The position numbers were made by a program, and so were the translations under genes. Shown here piece by piece: positions 1 to 7,179 of a DNA stretch of 15,070 nt (position 1 is its first letter; each line of letters begins with the position of its first letter). Under the pieces are notes generated by a model that saw only the letters and a list, made by a program, of their open reading frames with translations, was not told the origin of the DNA and made no database searches. Where the stretch lies: the NCBI GenBank assembly GCA_003557605.1, contig PWNW01000196.1:1-15070 (forward strand). Direction: 5' to 3'. The DNA is from Spirochaetaceae bacterium. GTDB lineage: Bacteria > Spirochaetota > Spirochaetia > PWKH01.

Positions 1-1
1 C

Positions 2-1003
2 TCCTGGAGTTCAGGAGATGCCTTTTTGCTTGCAGAAAAAGCCCAGCCTTCCATTACGAACAACGCCATAGCTAACCTGGTCTGGCCGGTACGCATTGTC
101 TCCTGGAGCGCCATGCCTCAGACCATGAGCGGAAACCGGTTTTCCAACATCGGCCGCTTCGGCGTCAGACTTGATGCACCTAACCTTCCCAATGGTGAAA
201 CCATGGAATGGAAGGTTCTCAACGGACTCCCCTATTCTACGGGAAACGTTTTGGTGGGAATTGATTCAACACTGACTATTGAGGCTGGAAACATTGTAAA
301 GTTTAATGAGGGAACTCAACTCGAAGTCAGGGGAACCCTTACTGCCCAAGGAGAACCTGCTGCGGCTGTAGTGCTCACCTCCGCCTTCGATGATCTCGGA
401 GGGGATACCAACGGTGACGGTGATGAAACAGCCCCGAAAGCAGGTAACTGGAGGGGTCTCATCTTTCAGGACGGCAGTTCCGGTACTCTGGAGTATGCAC
501 AAGTGCTCTATACCGGAGAAAGGCATTATATTGCAGGCGGATGGAAAAACACCGCCGTGGCAGCGCTCGGTAATGCATCACCGGTTATAAGAAACAGTGA
601 AATTTCGTGGTGCTCCGGAGATGCAGTTTTTGCCCATGGATCAGCTGCTCCTGCTGCAGGACCGCATGTGCTCTTTATGGATATTGAGGGCCATGCAGTC
701 AGAAACATGGGGTCATCAGTGGTTCAGGCAGAACGTTCCTGGTGGGGTGATTCCAGCGGGCCGAAGCACAGCGGAAATCCCGAAGGCACGGGATATGCAG
801 TAAGTGATAATGTAAACTATACTCCCTTCCTTGAGCAGGCTCCTGAACTGTGGCGCGAGACGGTGGAGTTACCGGATGACCCGTCACTTCGTACGGTGCT
901 TGAGCTGATAGCCTATCTCAGGACTGACCCGGAGCTTGATCCGGATCTGCTTCAGGCGCTCTGCCAGCTGAAGGTGCTTCTGCAGTCACTGGACTGCAGA
1001 TAA
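2..1003 (+). CDS. Right-handed parallel beta-helix surface protein, 3' part (5' end outside window)
   Basis: The frame is open to the left edge, so this is the C-terminal 333 residues of a longer protein. The first visible residues (SWSSGDAF) resemble a later segment (SWCSGDAV, about residue 204), which supports an upstream continuation instead of the internal TTG at 26. Visible traits are typical of parallel beta-helix (pectate-lyase-like) secreted proteins: a segment of type 'LTIEAGNIVKF..G..LEVRGTL.A.G', a DTNGDGDET acidic loop starting at residue 135 that could bind calcium, a GNWRGLIF strand, and a C-terminal WWGDSSGP motif followed by SDNVNYTPFL. The tail after the helix is a Leu-rich, acidic helical stretch ending in two cysteines. 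No catalytic residues can be assigned, so an adhesin-like or polysaccharide-binding role is only an inference. It lies 21 bases before the RCC1 lipoprotein gene, on the same strand, probably in one operon. Confidence 0.8.
   Translation, partial: SWSSGDAFLLAEKAQPSITNNAIANLVWPVRIVSWSAMPQTMSGNRFSNIGRFGVRLDAPNLPNGETMEWKVLNGLPYSTGNVLVGIDSTLTIEAGNIVKFNEGTQLEVRGTLTAQGEPAAAVVLTSAFDDLGGDTNGDGDETAPKAGNWRGLIFQDGSSGTLEYAQVLYTGERHYIAGGWKNTAVAALGNASPVIRNSEISWCSGDAVFAHGSAAPAAGPHVLFMDIEGHAVRNMGSSVVQAERSWWGDSSGPKHSGNPEGTGYAVSDNVNYTPFLEQAPELWRETVELPDDPSLRTVLELIAYLRTDPELDPDLLQALCQLKVLLQSLDCR
979..1000 (+). repeat. Perfect hairpin at the 3' end of the beta-helix gene
   Basis: A 9-bp perfect inverted repeat (TCTGCAGTC and GACTGCAGA) with a 4-base loop covers the last codons before the stop at 1001-1003. 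No T-run follows, so it is not a standard terminator. It could act as an mRNA stability or processing element between two co-transcribed genes, or be chance within coding sequence. Confidence 0.5.
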
Positions 1004-1024
1004 TTCCTGCAGCAGAGGGGGTAG

Positions 1025-3502
1025 ATGATGAAAATCTTTGGGAAAGTGCTCTTTTATATTATTATAGCTGCAATGACCGCAGCAGTGCTGACAGGATGCC
1101 AGACACTGCTGGATGAGTTCCTTGCAATTGACTGGGAGACACCGGCCGAAGCTCCGGAGGAACCGAAGGTAGAAACACCGGCACCGGAGCCTGCTGCTCC
1201 GCCTCCGAAACCGGAACCTGCGGCTGCAGAAATCGCAGACCAGAGGATGACCGAAATCCTTGACGAACCTGAGGAGGCCGAAGAAGATTTTCTGGTGATT
1301 GACTCGATTGCAGATCCCTTTGAGGTTCTGCTGCAGGATCCTTTGATTCTGTTAATCACCGCACCTGATACGGACACGTATGTATTTCGTCACCTCACCT
1401 TTGATGTGATTGATGTCTACGCAGCGGTATTTGATTTTATTCAGGATGCTCCCCTGAACGACAACTTTGACGGAGAACAGCTGACTGAAACATTTGAGGC
1501 TGATCTTATCAGGGGGGAATCGTATCTGATCTTCATCGCACCCCTTGATGACAAGGATTTCGGAAAGACAGTGCGCTTCAGCGTGCTGCCGGCAGAAAAA
1601 CCGCCGGAGCCTGCGGAGATCCCAGATCCGGAACCGCCAGCTCCTGAAGGTATCCCTGATCCGGAGCCTCCAGCTCCTGTAGTTATTCCTGACCCGGAGC
1701 CTGCTCCCCCTGAAGTACCTGCTGCAGTTCCACCTGTACGGACAGATGAACGGATAAAGATGATTGCCGCAGGATATGAGAACAGCTTTGTACTGCTTCA
1801 TGACGGGACCCTATTGGCGACGGGGCATAACGGATTTGGGCAGTTCGGAGACGGTTCAGGAATCAGCAGAACTTCCTTTACCCCGATTGCCGATAACGTT
1901 AAGACCTTCTCGGTCAGTGAATTTGGTCATCTGCTTGCAGTAAAGAATGACGGTGCCCTCTATGCTTCAGGTTACAATGTCTACGGTCAGCTTGGTGACG
2001 GAACAAAAACCGACCGGTTTTCCTTTGTGAAGACTGCAGACGGTGTGCGCTCGGTATCAGCAGGTTCCGGCCACAGCATGATTCTTAAGGAAGACGGCAC
2101 ACTGTGGGCTGCCGGCGACAACACCTTCGGGCAGCTGGGTGACGGCACCCGTGAACACCGCAGCACCTTTGTGCAGGTTGCTCAGCAGGTGGCATCTGTG
2201 CAAGCAGGAAATTCACATACCGTTCTTGTCAAAGAAGACGGTTCAATCTGGGCTGCGGGTCATAACAGCTTCGGAGAACTGGGAGACGGGACAACCCGCA
2301 TACGAACATCCTTTGTCCGTATCGCCGGCAGTGCTGACCAAGTATACGCAGAAGGCGGACGTACCTTACTGCTGCAGGACAGTCAGCTTTCAGCTGCCGG
2401 ACAAAACTGGTATGGAGAACTGGGAAGAATAGATTCGCAGGCATTGAGCCAATTCACCACCCTTGCATCAGAGGTACGGTACGCTTCATCAGGAGCTTTT
2501 CACACCATGTTCATTGATACAGACGGAGTACTGCATGCAGCCGGGTTCAACGGATATGGAAGACTGGGAAGCGGTACATTGGAACCTGTCAGCAGCTACA
2601 CCCCTGTTTCCGAACAAGTGCTTGCGGTTTCAGCAGGAGCACGTCATACCCTGATGCTTAAGGAGGATGGGACTTTGTGGGCTGCAGGAAACAATGACCA
2701 CGGCCAGCTCGGCCTCGGACATCTTCGCAGTTCCGTCAGATTTACCCAGATCATCATACCGGCACATACAGTGTATATTCCTGCTGACAGAACTGAAGCA
2801 GTGCAGCCTGCTGCGGACCCAGCAGCTGCACGGTCCCCTGCACCTCCGCAAGATGGTGAATACCGCATTGGCAGCATAGGGCCTGCGGGGGGATTAATTG
2901 TCTATGATAGAGGAATTACTGAAGGATGGTGGCGATATATTGAGATGACTCCTGCCGGAGTGAGAATGGTGAATGGAATCCCCACTGCGGATATGCATCA
3001 AGAAGGATACAGCAGCGCTCCTACACACTATAAGTTTGGTTTTTCTCGAGAAACTCCTACCGGAAGCAGCAGGTTCAGCATGACAAGGAATGAAATTGGT
3101 CATGCAAGGGCTAATACAACTTATCTTGTTATGAATATGGGTGATACAGCCTATACTTCATATGATCAGAATGTAACTGAAACAACTTCAATATATGCTG
3201 CGAAAATGTGTGATGATCTGGTTTTCGGAGGATTCAATGACTGGAGCCTCCCGACTGCTGATGAACTTGCAGTTATTTCTGAAACACTCTTCCTGGGTAA
3301 GACATATGACGAGAAGCGAGAACTTGGTCTTCCTCTTGATTTAAATCAATGCTGGAGTTCTACTGAAGTTTTCAAGCAAGGTGAAATTACCGGTGGATTC
3401 ACAGGGTATTTTTTGGCAATAATACAGGATTTTCAAGACGACAAATCTTTCCCGATATTGAAGAACTGGGAAACACAAGTGTTTGCAGTTCGATACTTTT
3501 AA
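1025..3502 (+). CDS. Lipoprotein with seven RCC1 repeats and a C-terminal Lcl (DUF1566-like) domain
   Basis: 825 residues. The N terminus has a short basic start, a hydrophobic core and a lipobox LTGC with Cys25, so it should be exported and lipidated. A Pro/Glu/Ala-rich linker follows (about 35-75), then an unassigned domain (about 83-190), a second Pro-rich linker with three 11-residue repeats of type IPDPEPPAPxx (199-231), seven RCC1 repeats (about 243-578), and a last domain (about 611-825). That domain has the GPAGGLIVYD opening and the GGFNDWSLPTADEL motif seen in Lcl/DUF1566 domains of bacterial surface proteins. Seven RCC1 repeats are the number needed for a closed seven-bladed propeller; in bacteria such propellers usually act as extracellular binding scaffolds. 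The start is preceded by a purine-rich ribosome site (AGAGGGGG, 1013-1020). The last domain is visibly more AT-rich than the propeller. The ligand is unknown. Confidence 0.87.
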   Translation: MMKIFGKVLFYIIIAAMTAAVLTGCQTLLDEFLAIDWETPAEAPEEPKVETPAPEPAAPPPKPEPAAAEIADQRMTEILDEPEEAEEDFLVIDSIADPFEVLLQDPLILLITAPDTDTYVFRHLTFDVIDVYAAVFDFIQDAPLNDNFDGEQLTETFEADLIRGESYLIFIAPLDDKDFGKTVRFSVLPAEKPPEPAEIPDPEPPAPEGIPDPEPPAPVVIPDPEPAPPEVPAAVPPVRTDERIKMIAAGYENSFVLLHDGTLLATGHNGFGQFGDGSGISRTSFTPIADNVKTFSVSEFGHLLAVKNDGALYASGYNVYGQLGDGTKTDRFSFVKTADGVRSVSAGSGHSMILKEDGTLWAAGDNTFGQLGDGTREHRSTFVQVAQQVASVQAGNSHTVLVKEDGSIWAAGHNSFGELGDGTTRIRTSFVRIAGSADQVYAEGGRTLLLQDSQLSAAGQNWYGELGRIDSQALSQFTTLASEVRYASSGAFHTMFIDTDGVLHAAGFNGYGRLGSGTLEPVSSYTPVSEQVLAVSAGARHTLMLKEDGTLWAAGNNDHGQLGLGHLRSSVRFTQIIIPAHTVYIPADRTEAVQPAADPAAARSPAPPQDGEYRIGSIGPAGGLIVYDRGITEGWWRYIEMTPAGVRMVNGIPTADMHQEGYSSAPTHYKFGFSRETPTGSSRFSMTRNEIGHARANTTYLVMNMGDTAYTSYDQNVTETTSIYAAKMCDDLVFGGFNDWSLPTADELAVISETLFLGKTYDEKRELGLPLDLNQCWSSTEVFKQGEITGGFTGYFLAIIQDFQDDKSFPILKNWETQVFAVRYF
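1619..1717 (+). repeat. Three tandem 33-base units encoding an 11-residue Pro-rich linker
   Basis: Residues 199-209, 210-220 and 221-231 of the lipoprotein are three imperfect copies of IPDPEPPAPxx, with the third varied at its end. It probably forms a stiff spacer holding the propeller away from the membrane. Copy number could vary between strains. Confidence 0.75.
1751..2758 (+). repeat. Seven tandem RCC1 repeats (about 48 residues each)
   Basis: Each unit runs as SAGxxHTxxLKEDGTLWAAGxNxxGQLGDGTxxxxxxFxxV with small changes. Units 3, 4 and 7 are closest to consensus. Unit 5 is the most degenerate: it lost the EDGT turn and the GDG turn became GRI. Confidence 0.85.
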
Positions 3503-3544
3503 TTTTTTTTGAGGAGAGAGTACTTTTTGTTTTTAAGCCCTCTG

Positions 3545-3574
3545 TTCCCTTTAAGGTGAAAGCCTTAAAGGGAA
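3545..3574. terminator. Perfect 12-bp hairpin between convergent genes, possible bidirectional terminator
   Basis: TTCCCTTTAAGG pairs fully with CCTTAAAGGGAA around a 6-base loop. It lies 43 bases after the stop of the lipoprotein gene and 63 bases after the stop of the minus-strand URO-D-like gene, where a shared terminator is expected. Neither side has a clear T-run, so termination may be weak or factor-assisted. The placement is the main support. Confidence 0.55.
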
Positions 3575-3636
3575 TGCTAAACACTCACTATCTATAGTTT
3601 TGCCGGCAAAAAGCAGCTGAAGAATTATCACAGGTC

Positions 3637-4641
3637 TCATCTGAGCTGTTCCTGCAGCGTTTCAATCAAGGCAATCATGTTCTCTACCGGCACATCCCCT
3701 TCAACTGCATGTGCGGGTGAACAGATATATCCTCCCGGCTTTCCTGCTTTCAGGAGAGCATGTACCGCATCCCTGACATCATCGGTGCTTCCGAAAGGAA
3801 GGGTCTGCTGGGTGGAAAGTCCTCCGAAAAAAGCCAGTTTGCCCCGGTAAGATTCTAATAGAGAAAATACATCCATCACCTCTGGCTGAAACGGGTTGAA
3901 GCATGAAAGGCCTGCTTCTATCAGGGAATCAAAGAGCTCATCAACATCTCCGCATGAGTGAATGAACACGTAGGCCCCCCGGGAACGTACTGCCTGGTAG
4001 AGCCGCTTCACCTGGGGATAGATAAACTCATACCAATGTGACGGCCCCATAAGCAGGCCGTGCTGGGCTCCCCAGTCATCCCCAAAATAGACTGCATCTG
4101 TCCCCGCATCACAGGCCCGATGCACCACCTCAAGGGTATAGTCCGCTAGGGAACTAAAGAGCTGATGAACAAATTTCGGGTTGTCAACCATATCCATATA
4201 GAGGCGTTCCATACCCCGGAGCGTCCAGGCACGTTCAAAGAGAGAAAACCCGATTGGGTAGATCCGAAACAGATTATCGGAATCACCGGTTCTTTCGGAC
4301 ATACCGGCATACAGCATCGGATCCTCAGGATCGGGAAAACAGAACCCCTTCAGAGACGCCTCAGGAAGCAGGCAGTTCTCCACTACCCCGATATCCTTGT
4401 CAATGGAGCGGTTCCATATTACACCGAAGTGGTCCTGGTACCTGTGGTCACCCATATACGTCATATACCCGACAGGATTTCCCTGAAACTTGAGATGGTT
4501 TCCCATGAAAGATTCCAGATTTCCATGACTGCAGTGCTGCTTCAGTTTTTCTTCTGCTTCCTGGGTAAGAGTTATATGCCAAGGAACATAGGGAGGTCTT
4601 TTTCCCTCAAGCACCATGGTTACTACCTCATGTTTCTTCAT
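3637..4641 (-). CDS. Uroporphyrinogen decarboxylase (URO-D) superfamily protein, probable Zn/corrinoid-type methyltransferase homologue
   Basis: 334 residues, a single TIM-barrel domain. The C-terminal half carries FIHSCGDVDELFDSLIEAG and, later, GGYICSPAH, giving His228-x-Cys230...Cys307. That is the zinc pattern of URO-D-like methyltransferases such as MtaA and CmuA. The N-terminal Arg-rich substrate motif of true HemE is absent, so haem synthesis is unlikely. Homologues of this kind occur beside methyltransferase/corrinoid genes or sugar-catabolic genes; no corrinoid protein or transport partner is visible here, so the substrate is open. ATG is preceded by AGGAGC (4647-4652), and a candidate promoter lies at 4705-4732. 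The gene is divergent from the MreB operon and convergent with the lipoprotein gene, so it is probably transcribed alone. Confidence 0.82.
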   Translation of the reverse strand: MKKHEVVTMVLEGKRPPYVPWHITLTQEAEEKLKQHCSHGNLESFMGNHLKFQGNPVGYMTYMGDHRYQDHFGVIWNRSIDKDIGVVENCLLPEASLKGFCFPDPEDPMLYAGMSERTGDSDNLFRIYPIGFSLFERAWTLRGMERLYMDMVDNPKFVHQLFSSLADYTLEVVHRACDAGTDAVYFGDDWGAQHGLLMGPSHWYEFIYPQVKRLYQAVRSRGAYVFIHSCGDVDELFDSLIEAGLSCFNPFQPEVMDVFSLLESYRGKLAFFGGLSTQQTLPFGSTDDVRDAVHALLKAGKPGGYICSPAHAVEGDVPVENMIALIETLQEQLR

Positions 4642-4704
4642 GTTAAGCTCCTGTGCAAATCATTTTACCCTACCGCTCTGCTGAGGACAATACCGTATGA
4701 TGTC

Positions 4705-4732
4705 AGTATACTTCTGTACATTTTTATGTCAT
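4705..4732 (-). promoter_or_regulatory. Candidate sigma-70 promoter for the URO-D-like gene
   Basis: On the minus strand ATGACA (4727-4732) and TATACT (4705-4710) are 16 bases apart, each one mismatch from consensus. The implied leader is about 57 bases. The region is AT-rich, so chance matches are likelier than usual. Confidence 0.5.
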
Positions 4733-4817
4733 AAGGCATTTATATTCTCGCTCCGGCAGTTCTATTGAATTCCTGAAGAAAATTTACACTCTACTAAATA
4801 CTGCACTGCACTCTTCT

Positions 4818-4845
4818 TTGATAACATACCATAATTATAAATAAT
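4818..4845 (+). promoter_or_regulatory. Possible second, upstream promoter for the MreB operon
   Basis: TTGATA (4818-4823), 16 bases, AATAAT (4840-4845). Each box has one mismatch. It is weaker evidence than the promoter at 4950 because it lies in AT-rich sequence where such matches are expected by chance. Confidence 0.25.
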
Positions 4846-4874
4846 TTGATACAAGGACTGCAACATGGAGTATC

Positions 4875-4905
4875 TTATTATTATATATATTATATATATT
4901 TATAT
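4875..4905. other. 31-base run of pure A/T in the divergent intergenic region
   Basis: No G or C occurs for 31 bases, with TATATAT repeats. The gap 4642-5096 holds no gene I can support. This run sits 45 bases upstream of the proposed MreB -35 box and could act as an easily melted or nucleoid-protein-binding segment. Confidence 0.6.
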
Positions 4906-4949
4906 GTATTTTTACCTCATATTAACAATATATTCGCACTATCAATGTA

Positions 4950-4977
4950 TTGATTTTACGTGTACAAACTCTATAAT
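4950..4977 (+). promoter_or_regulatory. Sigma-70 promoter of the MreB operon
   Basis: TTGATT (4950-4955) and a perfect TATAAT (4972-4977) are separated by 16 bases. Transcription would start near 4984, leaving a leader of about 110 bases before the first MreB-like gene. This is the strongest promoter match in the window. Confidence 0.65.
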
Positions 4978-5076
4978 ATAATGTACAATTCATAATATGC
5001 TTGTTCTTCACGAATTCTGGAGTCAGATGAAGATCAGGCATCAATTCAAAAAAGTCATCCAGTAAAAAGTCAAATA

Positions 5077-5088
5077 CTCCTTGAGGAG
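5077..5088 (+). promoter_or_regulatory. Ribosome site of the first MreB-like gene inside a small hairpin
   Basis: CTCC (5077-5080) can pair with GGAG (5085-5088) of the ribosome site across a TTGA tetraloop. The stem is only 4 bp, so any effect on translation would be modest. The site GAGGAG (5083-5088) is 8 bases from the ATG at 5097 and fixes that start. Confidence 0.35.
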
Positions 5089-5096
5089 AGTGCGCC

Positions 5097-6134
5097 ATGA
5101 GAAAGAGGCGTCACAACATTGGTGTTGATTTCGGGACCGTGCATACCCTTGTGTATGCTGATGAGCTGGGGGTTGTCTGGAACGAACCGACGGCGGTGGC
5201 ATTTGACCGTACTTCCGGAAAGCGTATTGCTGCGGGAAGCAAGGCTTCAATGATGTATGGAAAGACCCATAATGCAATTGATCTTATCCATCCAGTTGAG
5301 GGCGGTGTGATTTCAAACCTTGATGCCTCACTTTCTCTTCTGGAACATGTTTTTCTTCAGATTGAGAGCAGAAAAAAGATTCTCAAAGGGTCTTCTATGG
5401 TTATTTGCTGCCCATCCGACACAACTGAGGTGGAAAAACAGGCAGTAACAGCATTAGCTCTCCGCCTGGGAGCTGTGGATGTGCGTCTGGAGGAATCCGT
5501 TAAGGTTGGAGCACTTGGATCAGGAGCAGACATTTTTTCACCAGAAGGGTTCATGGTGGTTGATATCGGCGGAGGGACCTCAGATGCTGGTATTCTTTCA
5601 CTTGGAGATTTGGTTTCTTCACGTTCTGTCAAGACTGCGGGTCTCCACATTGACAGAGAGATTGTAAAGTACATCAGATACACCTATAACCTGGCAATAG
5701 GACCTCGTACTGCAGAACAGATAAAAATCCATCTGGGGACGCTTCGAAAACCGCCCAGGGAGGAAGGGTACTTCACCTGCGCAGGAAGGGACCTGAATAC
5801 TGGTCTGCCGAAGAAACTCAAGGTAATGCAGTCAGAGATCAGGCATCTATGCGTCAAGGCAGTCCGGATCATTGAACAAACCGCCGCTGAGGTGCTTGCT
5901 GCAGCTCCTCCTGAAATAGCCTCAGATGTATTCAGGTCGTCTGTAGTGATCACTGGTGGTGGTGCGCTCATTGACGGTCTGCAGGAGCATATGGAACATG
6001 CTCTCTCGTTAAAGGTACGTACAGCCCCAAACCCGTTCACCTCCGTCGTTGACGGATCAAAGATACTTCTTGAATCATCGGAATCTCATCCGAACAGAAT
6101 TCTCAGGAAGTCATACAGAAAAAACCATACATGA
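5097..6134 (+). CDS. MreB/Mbl-family actin homologue 1 (divergent; catalytic positions altered)
   Basis: 345 residues, the usual MreB length. Family landmarks are in order: phosphate-1 loop GVDFGTVHTLVY (9-20), the GKTHNAI...EGGVIS segment (55-73), phosphate-2 loop VVDIGGGTSDAGILSLG (154-170), YNLAIGPRTAEQIKI, APPEIASDV and the adenosine loop ITGGGALIDGL. Aligned without gaps to Thermotoga MreB (recalled), the catalytic Glu131 is Ser134 here and Thr158 is Ser162, so ATP hydrolysis may be slow or absent, although the nucleotide pocket looks kept. There is no N-terminal amphipathic helix (MRKRRHN only), and the C-terminal tail is basic (RILRKSYRKNHT). It is the first gene of a three-gene operon and ends 13 bases before the next. 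It is not FtsA, ParM or DnaK: the spacing and motifs are those of MreB/Mbl. Confidence 0.9.
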   Translation: MRKRRHNIGVDFGTVHTLVYADELGVVWNEPTAVAFDRTSGKRIAAGSKASMMYGKTHNAIDLIHPVEGGVISNLDASLSLLEHVFLQIESRKKILKGSSMVICCPSDTTEVEKQAVTALALRLGAVDVRLEESVKVGALGSGADIFSPEGFMVVDIGGGTSDAGILSLGDLVSSRSVKTAGLHIDREIVKYIRYTYNLAIGPRTAEQIKIHLGTLRKPPREEGYFTCAGRDLNTGLPKKLKVMQSEIRHLCVKAVRIIEQTAAEVLAAAPPEIASDVFRSSVVITGGGALIDGLQEHMEHALSLKVRTAPNPFTSVVDGSKILLESSESHPNRILRKSYRKNHT

Positions 6135-6147
6135 TAAGGAGTCAACT

Positions 6148-7158
6148 ATGGCTGAAGAAAAGAAATTGGGAATCGGAATAGATTTCGGCACAACGAACCT
6201 GCTGGTCTATGTCCAGGGGCACGGCATTATCTTCAATGAACCTTCAGTGGTCGCTTTTGATATTGAATCAGGGGAAGTGATCGCCGGAGGGGAGGAAGCA
6301 TTCAAGATGATCGGAAAAACCCACAGTAAAATCAAGGTCAGCAGACCGCTGCGGGACGGAGTAATATCTGATATGGATGCAGCTAAGGCACTGCTGAAGT
6401 ATGTCTTCAAGCGGGTGCAGACCCTCAGAAGCCTGAAAAACTCTTTATGTCTGATCTGCTGTCCCTCCGAGGTAACTCAGATTGAACGGGAGGCTCTCAA
6501 GGATCTTGCCCATCAGATGGGTATTTCAGACACCTTTATCGAAGAGGAAATTAAGGCAGGAGCAATCGGTTCAGGCATCGATATTTACAGTCCCCAGGCT
6601 GCGATGATTATTGATATCGGAGGAGGAAGCACCGATGTCGGAGTATTGTCCCTCGGAGATGTGGTGCTTTCCCGATCCATTCGAATTGCAGGAAACTACA
6701 TTGACCGGGAGATCACTAATTACGTACATAAGCGGCACAATCTGCTGATCGGGCCAATCACTGCAGAGCGGATAAAAAACGAAGTATCCACTCTGCTTCC
6801 GAATGACAAGGAAAAAAAGATCCGGATTTCCGGAAGGGATCTTGTCAGAGGCCTTCCATCGGCGGCAGAGGTTACATCCAAAGAGGTGTTTGAGCTGCTG
6901 CTTCCAATATTTGACGAAATCACCAATGTAGTCTACTCGGTACTTGAACAGACTCCACCCGAACTCGCCTCTGATATCGTAAATAACGGAATAGTAATAG
7001 AAGGCGGAGGGGCCTGCATTCCAGGGGTAAAGGAATACTTTGAAAAGACCCTGGGGCTTTCAGTTAGAACTGCACCTGAACCATTGAATGCAGTCGTCGA
7101 AGGAGCAAAGGTTCTGCTGAAAAACAAGGGCAGTTATCTGATCAACCCGCAGGATTAA
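6148..7158 (+). CDS. MreB/Mbl-family actin homologue 2
   Basis: 336 residues from the ATG at 6148, chosen because AAGGAG (6136-6141) lies 6 bases before it and the protein then begins like MreB (MAEEKKLGIGIDFGTTNLLVY). An in-frame ATG at 6049 would overlap the previous gene by 86 bases and add 33 unrelated residues. Motifs: GIDFGTTN (10-17), LRDGVISD, IEEEIKAGAIG with Glu134 at the catalytic Glu position, IIDIGGGSTDVGVLSLG with Thr162 at the catalytic Thr position, HNLLIGPITAERIK, TPPELASDI and IEGGGACIPG. The catalytic pair is therefore kept, but the canonical Pro-Met after the Glu is Ile-Lys. There is no amphipathic N-terminal helix. The C terminus ends in KNKGSYLINPQD, close to the tail of homologue 3. 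It probably forms filaments, alone or with its neighbours. Confidence 0.9.
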   Translation: MAEEKKLGIGIDFGTTNLLVYVQGHGIIFNEPSVVAFDIESGEVIAGGEEAFKMIGKTHSKIKVSRPLRDGVISDMDAAKALLKYVFKRVQTLRSLKNSLCLICCPSEVTQIEREALKDLAHQMGISDTFIEEEIKAGAIGSGIDIYSPQAAMIIDIGGGSTDVGVLSLGDVVLSRSIRIAGNYIDREITNYVHKRHNLLIGPITAERIKNEVSTLLPNDKEKKIRISGRDLVRGLPSAAEVTSKEVFELLLPIFDEITNVVYSVLEQTPPELASDIVNNGIVIEGGGACIPGVKEYFEKTLGLSVRTAPEPLNAVVEGAKVLLKNKGSYLINPQD

Positions 7159-7179
7159 GACACTGAAAAAGGAGGCCGT

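Noticed and set aside
26..28. TTG as the start of the beta-helix gene
   Set aside because: The frame is open to the edge, and the residues before it (SWSSGDAF) match a repeat-like segment later in the protein.
1751..2758. CRISPR or tandem DNA repeat array
   Set aside because: The repetition is in the protein (RCC1 units). At DNA level the units vary widely and lack spacer structure.
3598..3611. Perfect palindrome TTTTGCCGGCAAAA
   Set aside because: It has no loop, lies downstream of both convergent genes and has no promoter near it. A short palindrome of this kind may be chance.
3637..4641. HemE (uroporphyrinogen decarboxylase proper)
   Set aside because: The N-terminal HemE substrate motif is missing, and a Zn-type HxC...C pattern is present instead.
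4165..4734. Long plus-strand open frame of 189 codons
   Set aside because: It lies antisense to the well-supported URO-D-like gene, and its product shows no family motifs.
6049..6147. Earlier ATG for the second MreB homologue
   Set aside because: It overlaps the previous gene by 86 bases, lacks a ribosome site, and adds residues unlike MreB. The ATG at 6148 has AAGGAG at good spacing.
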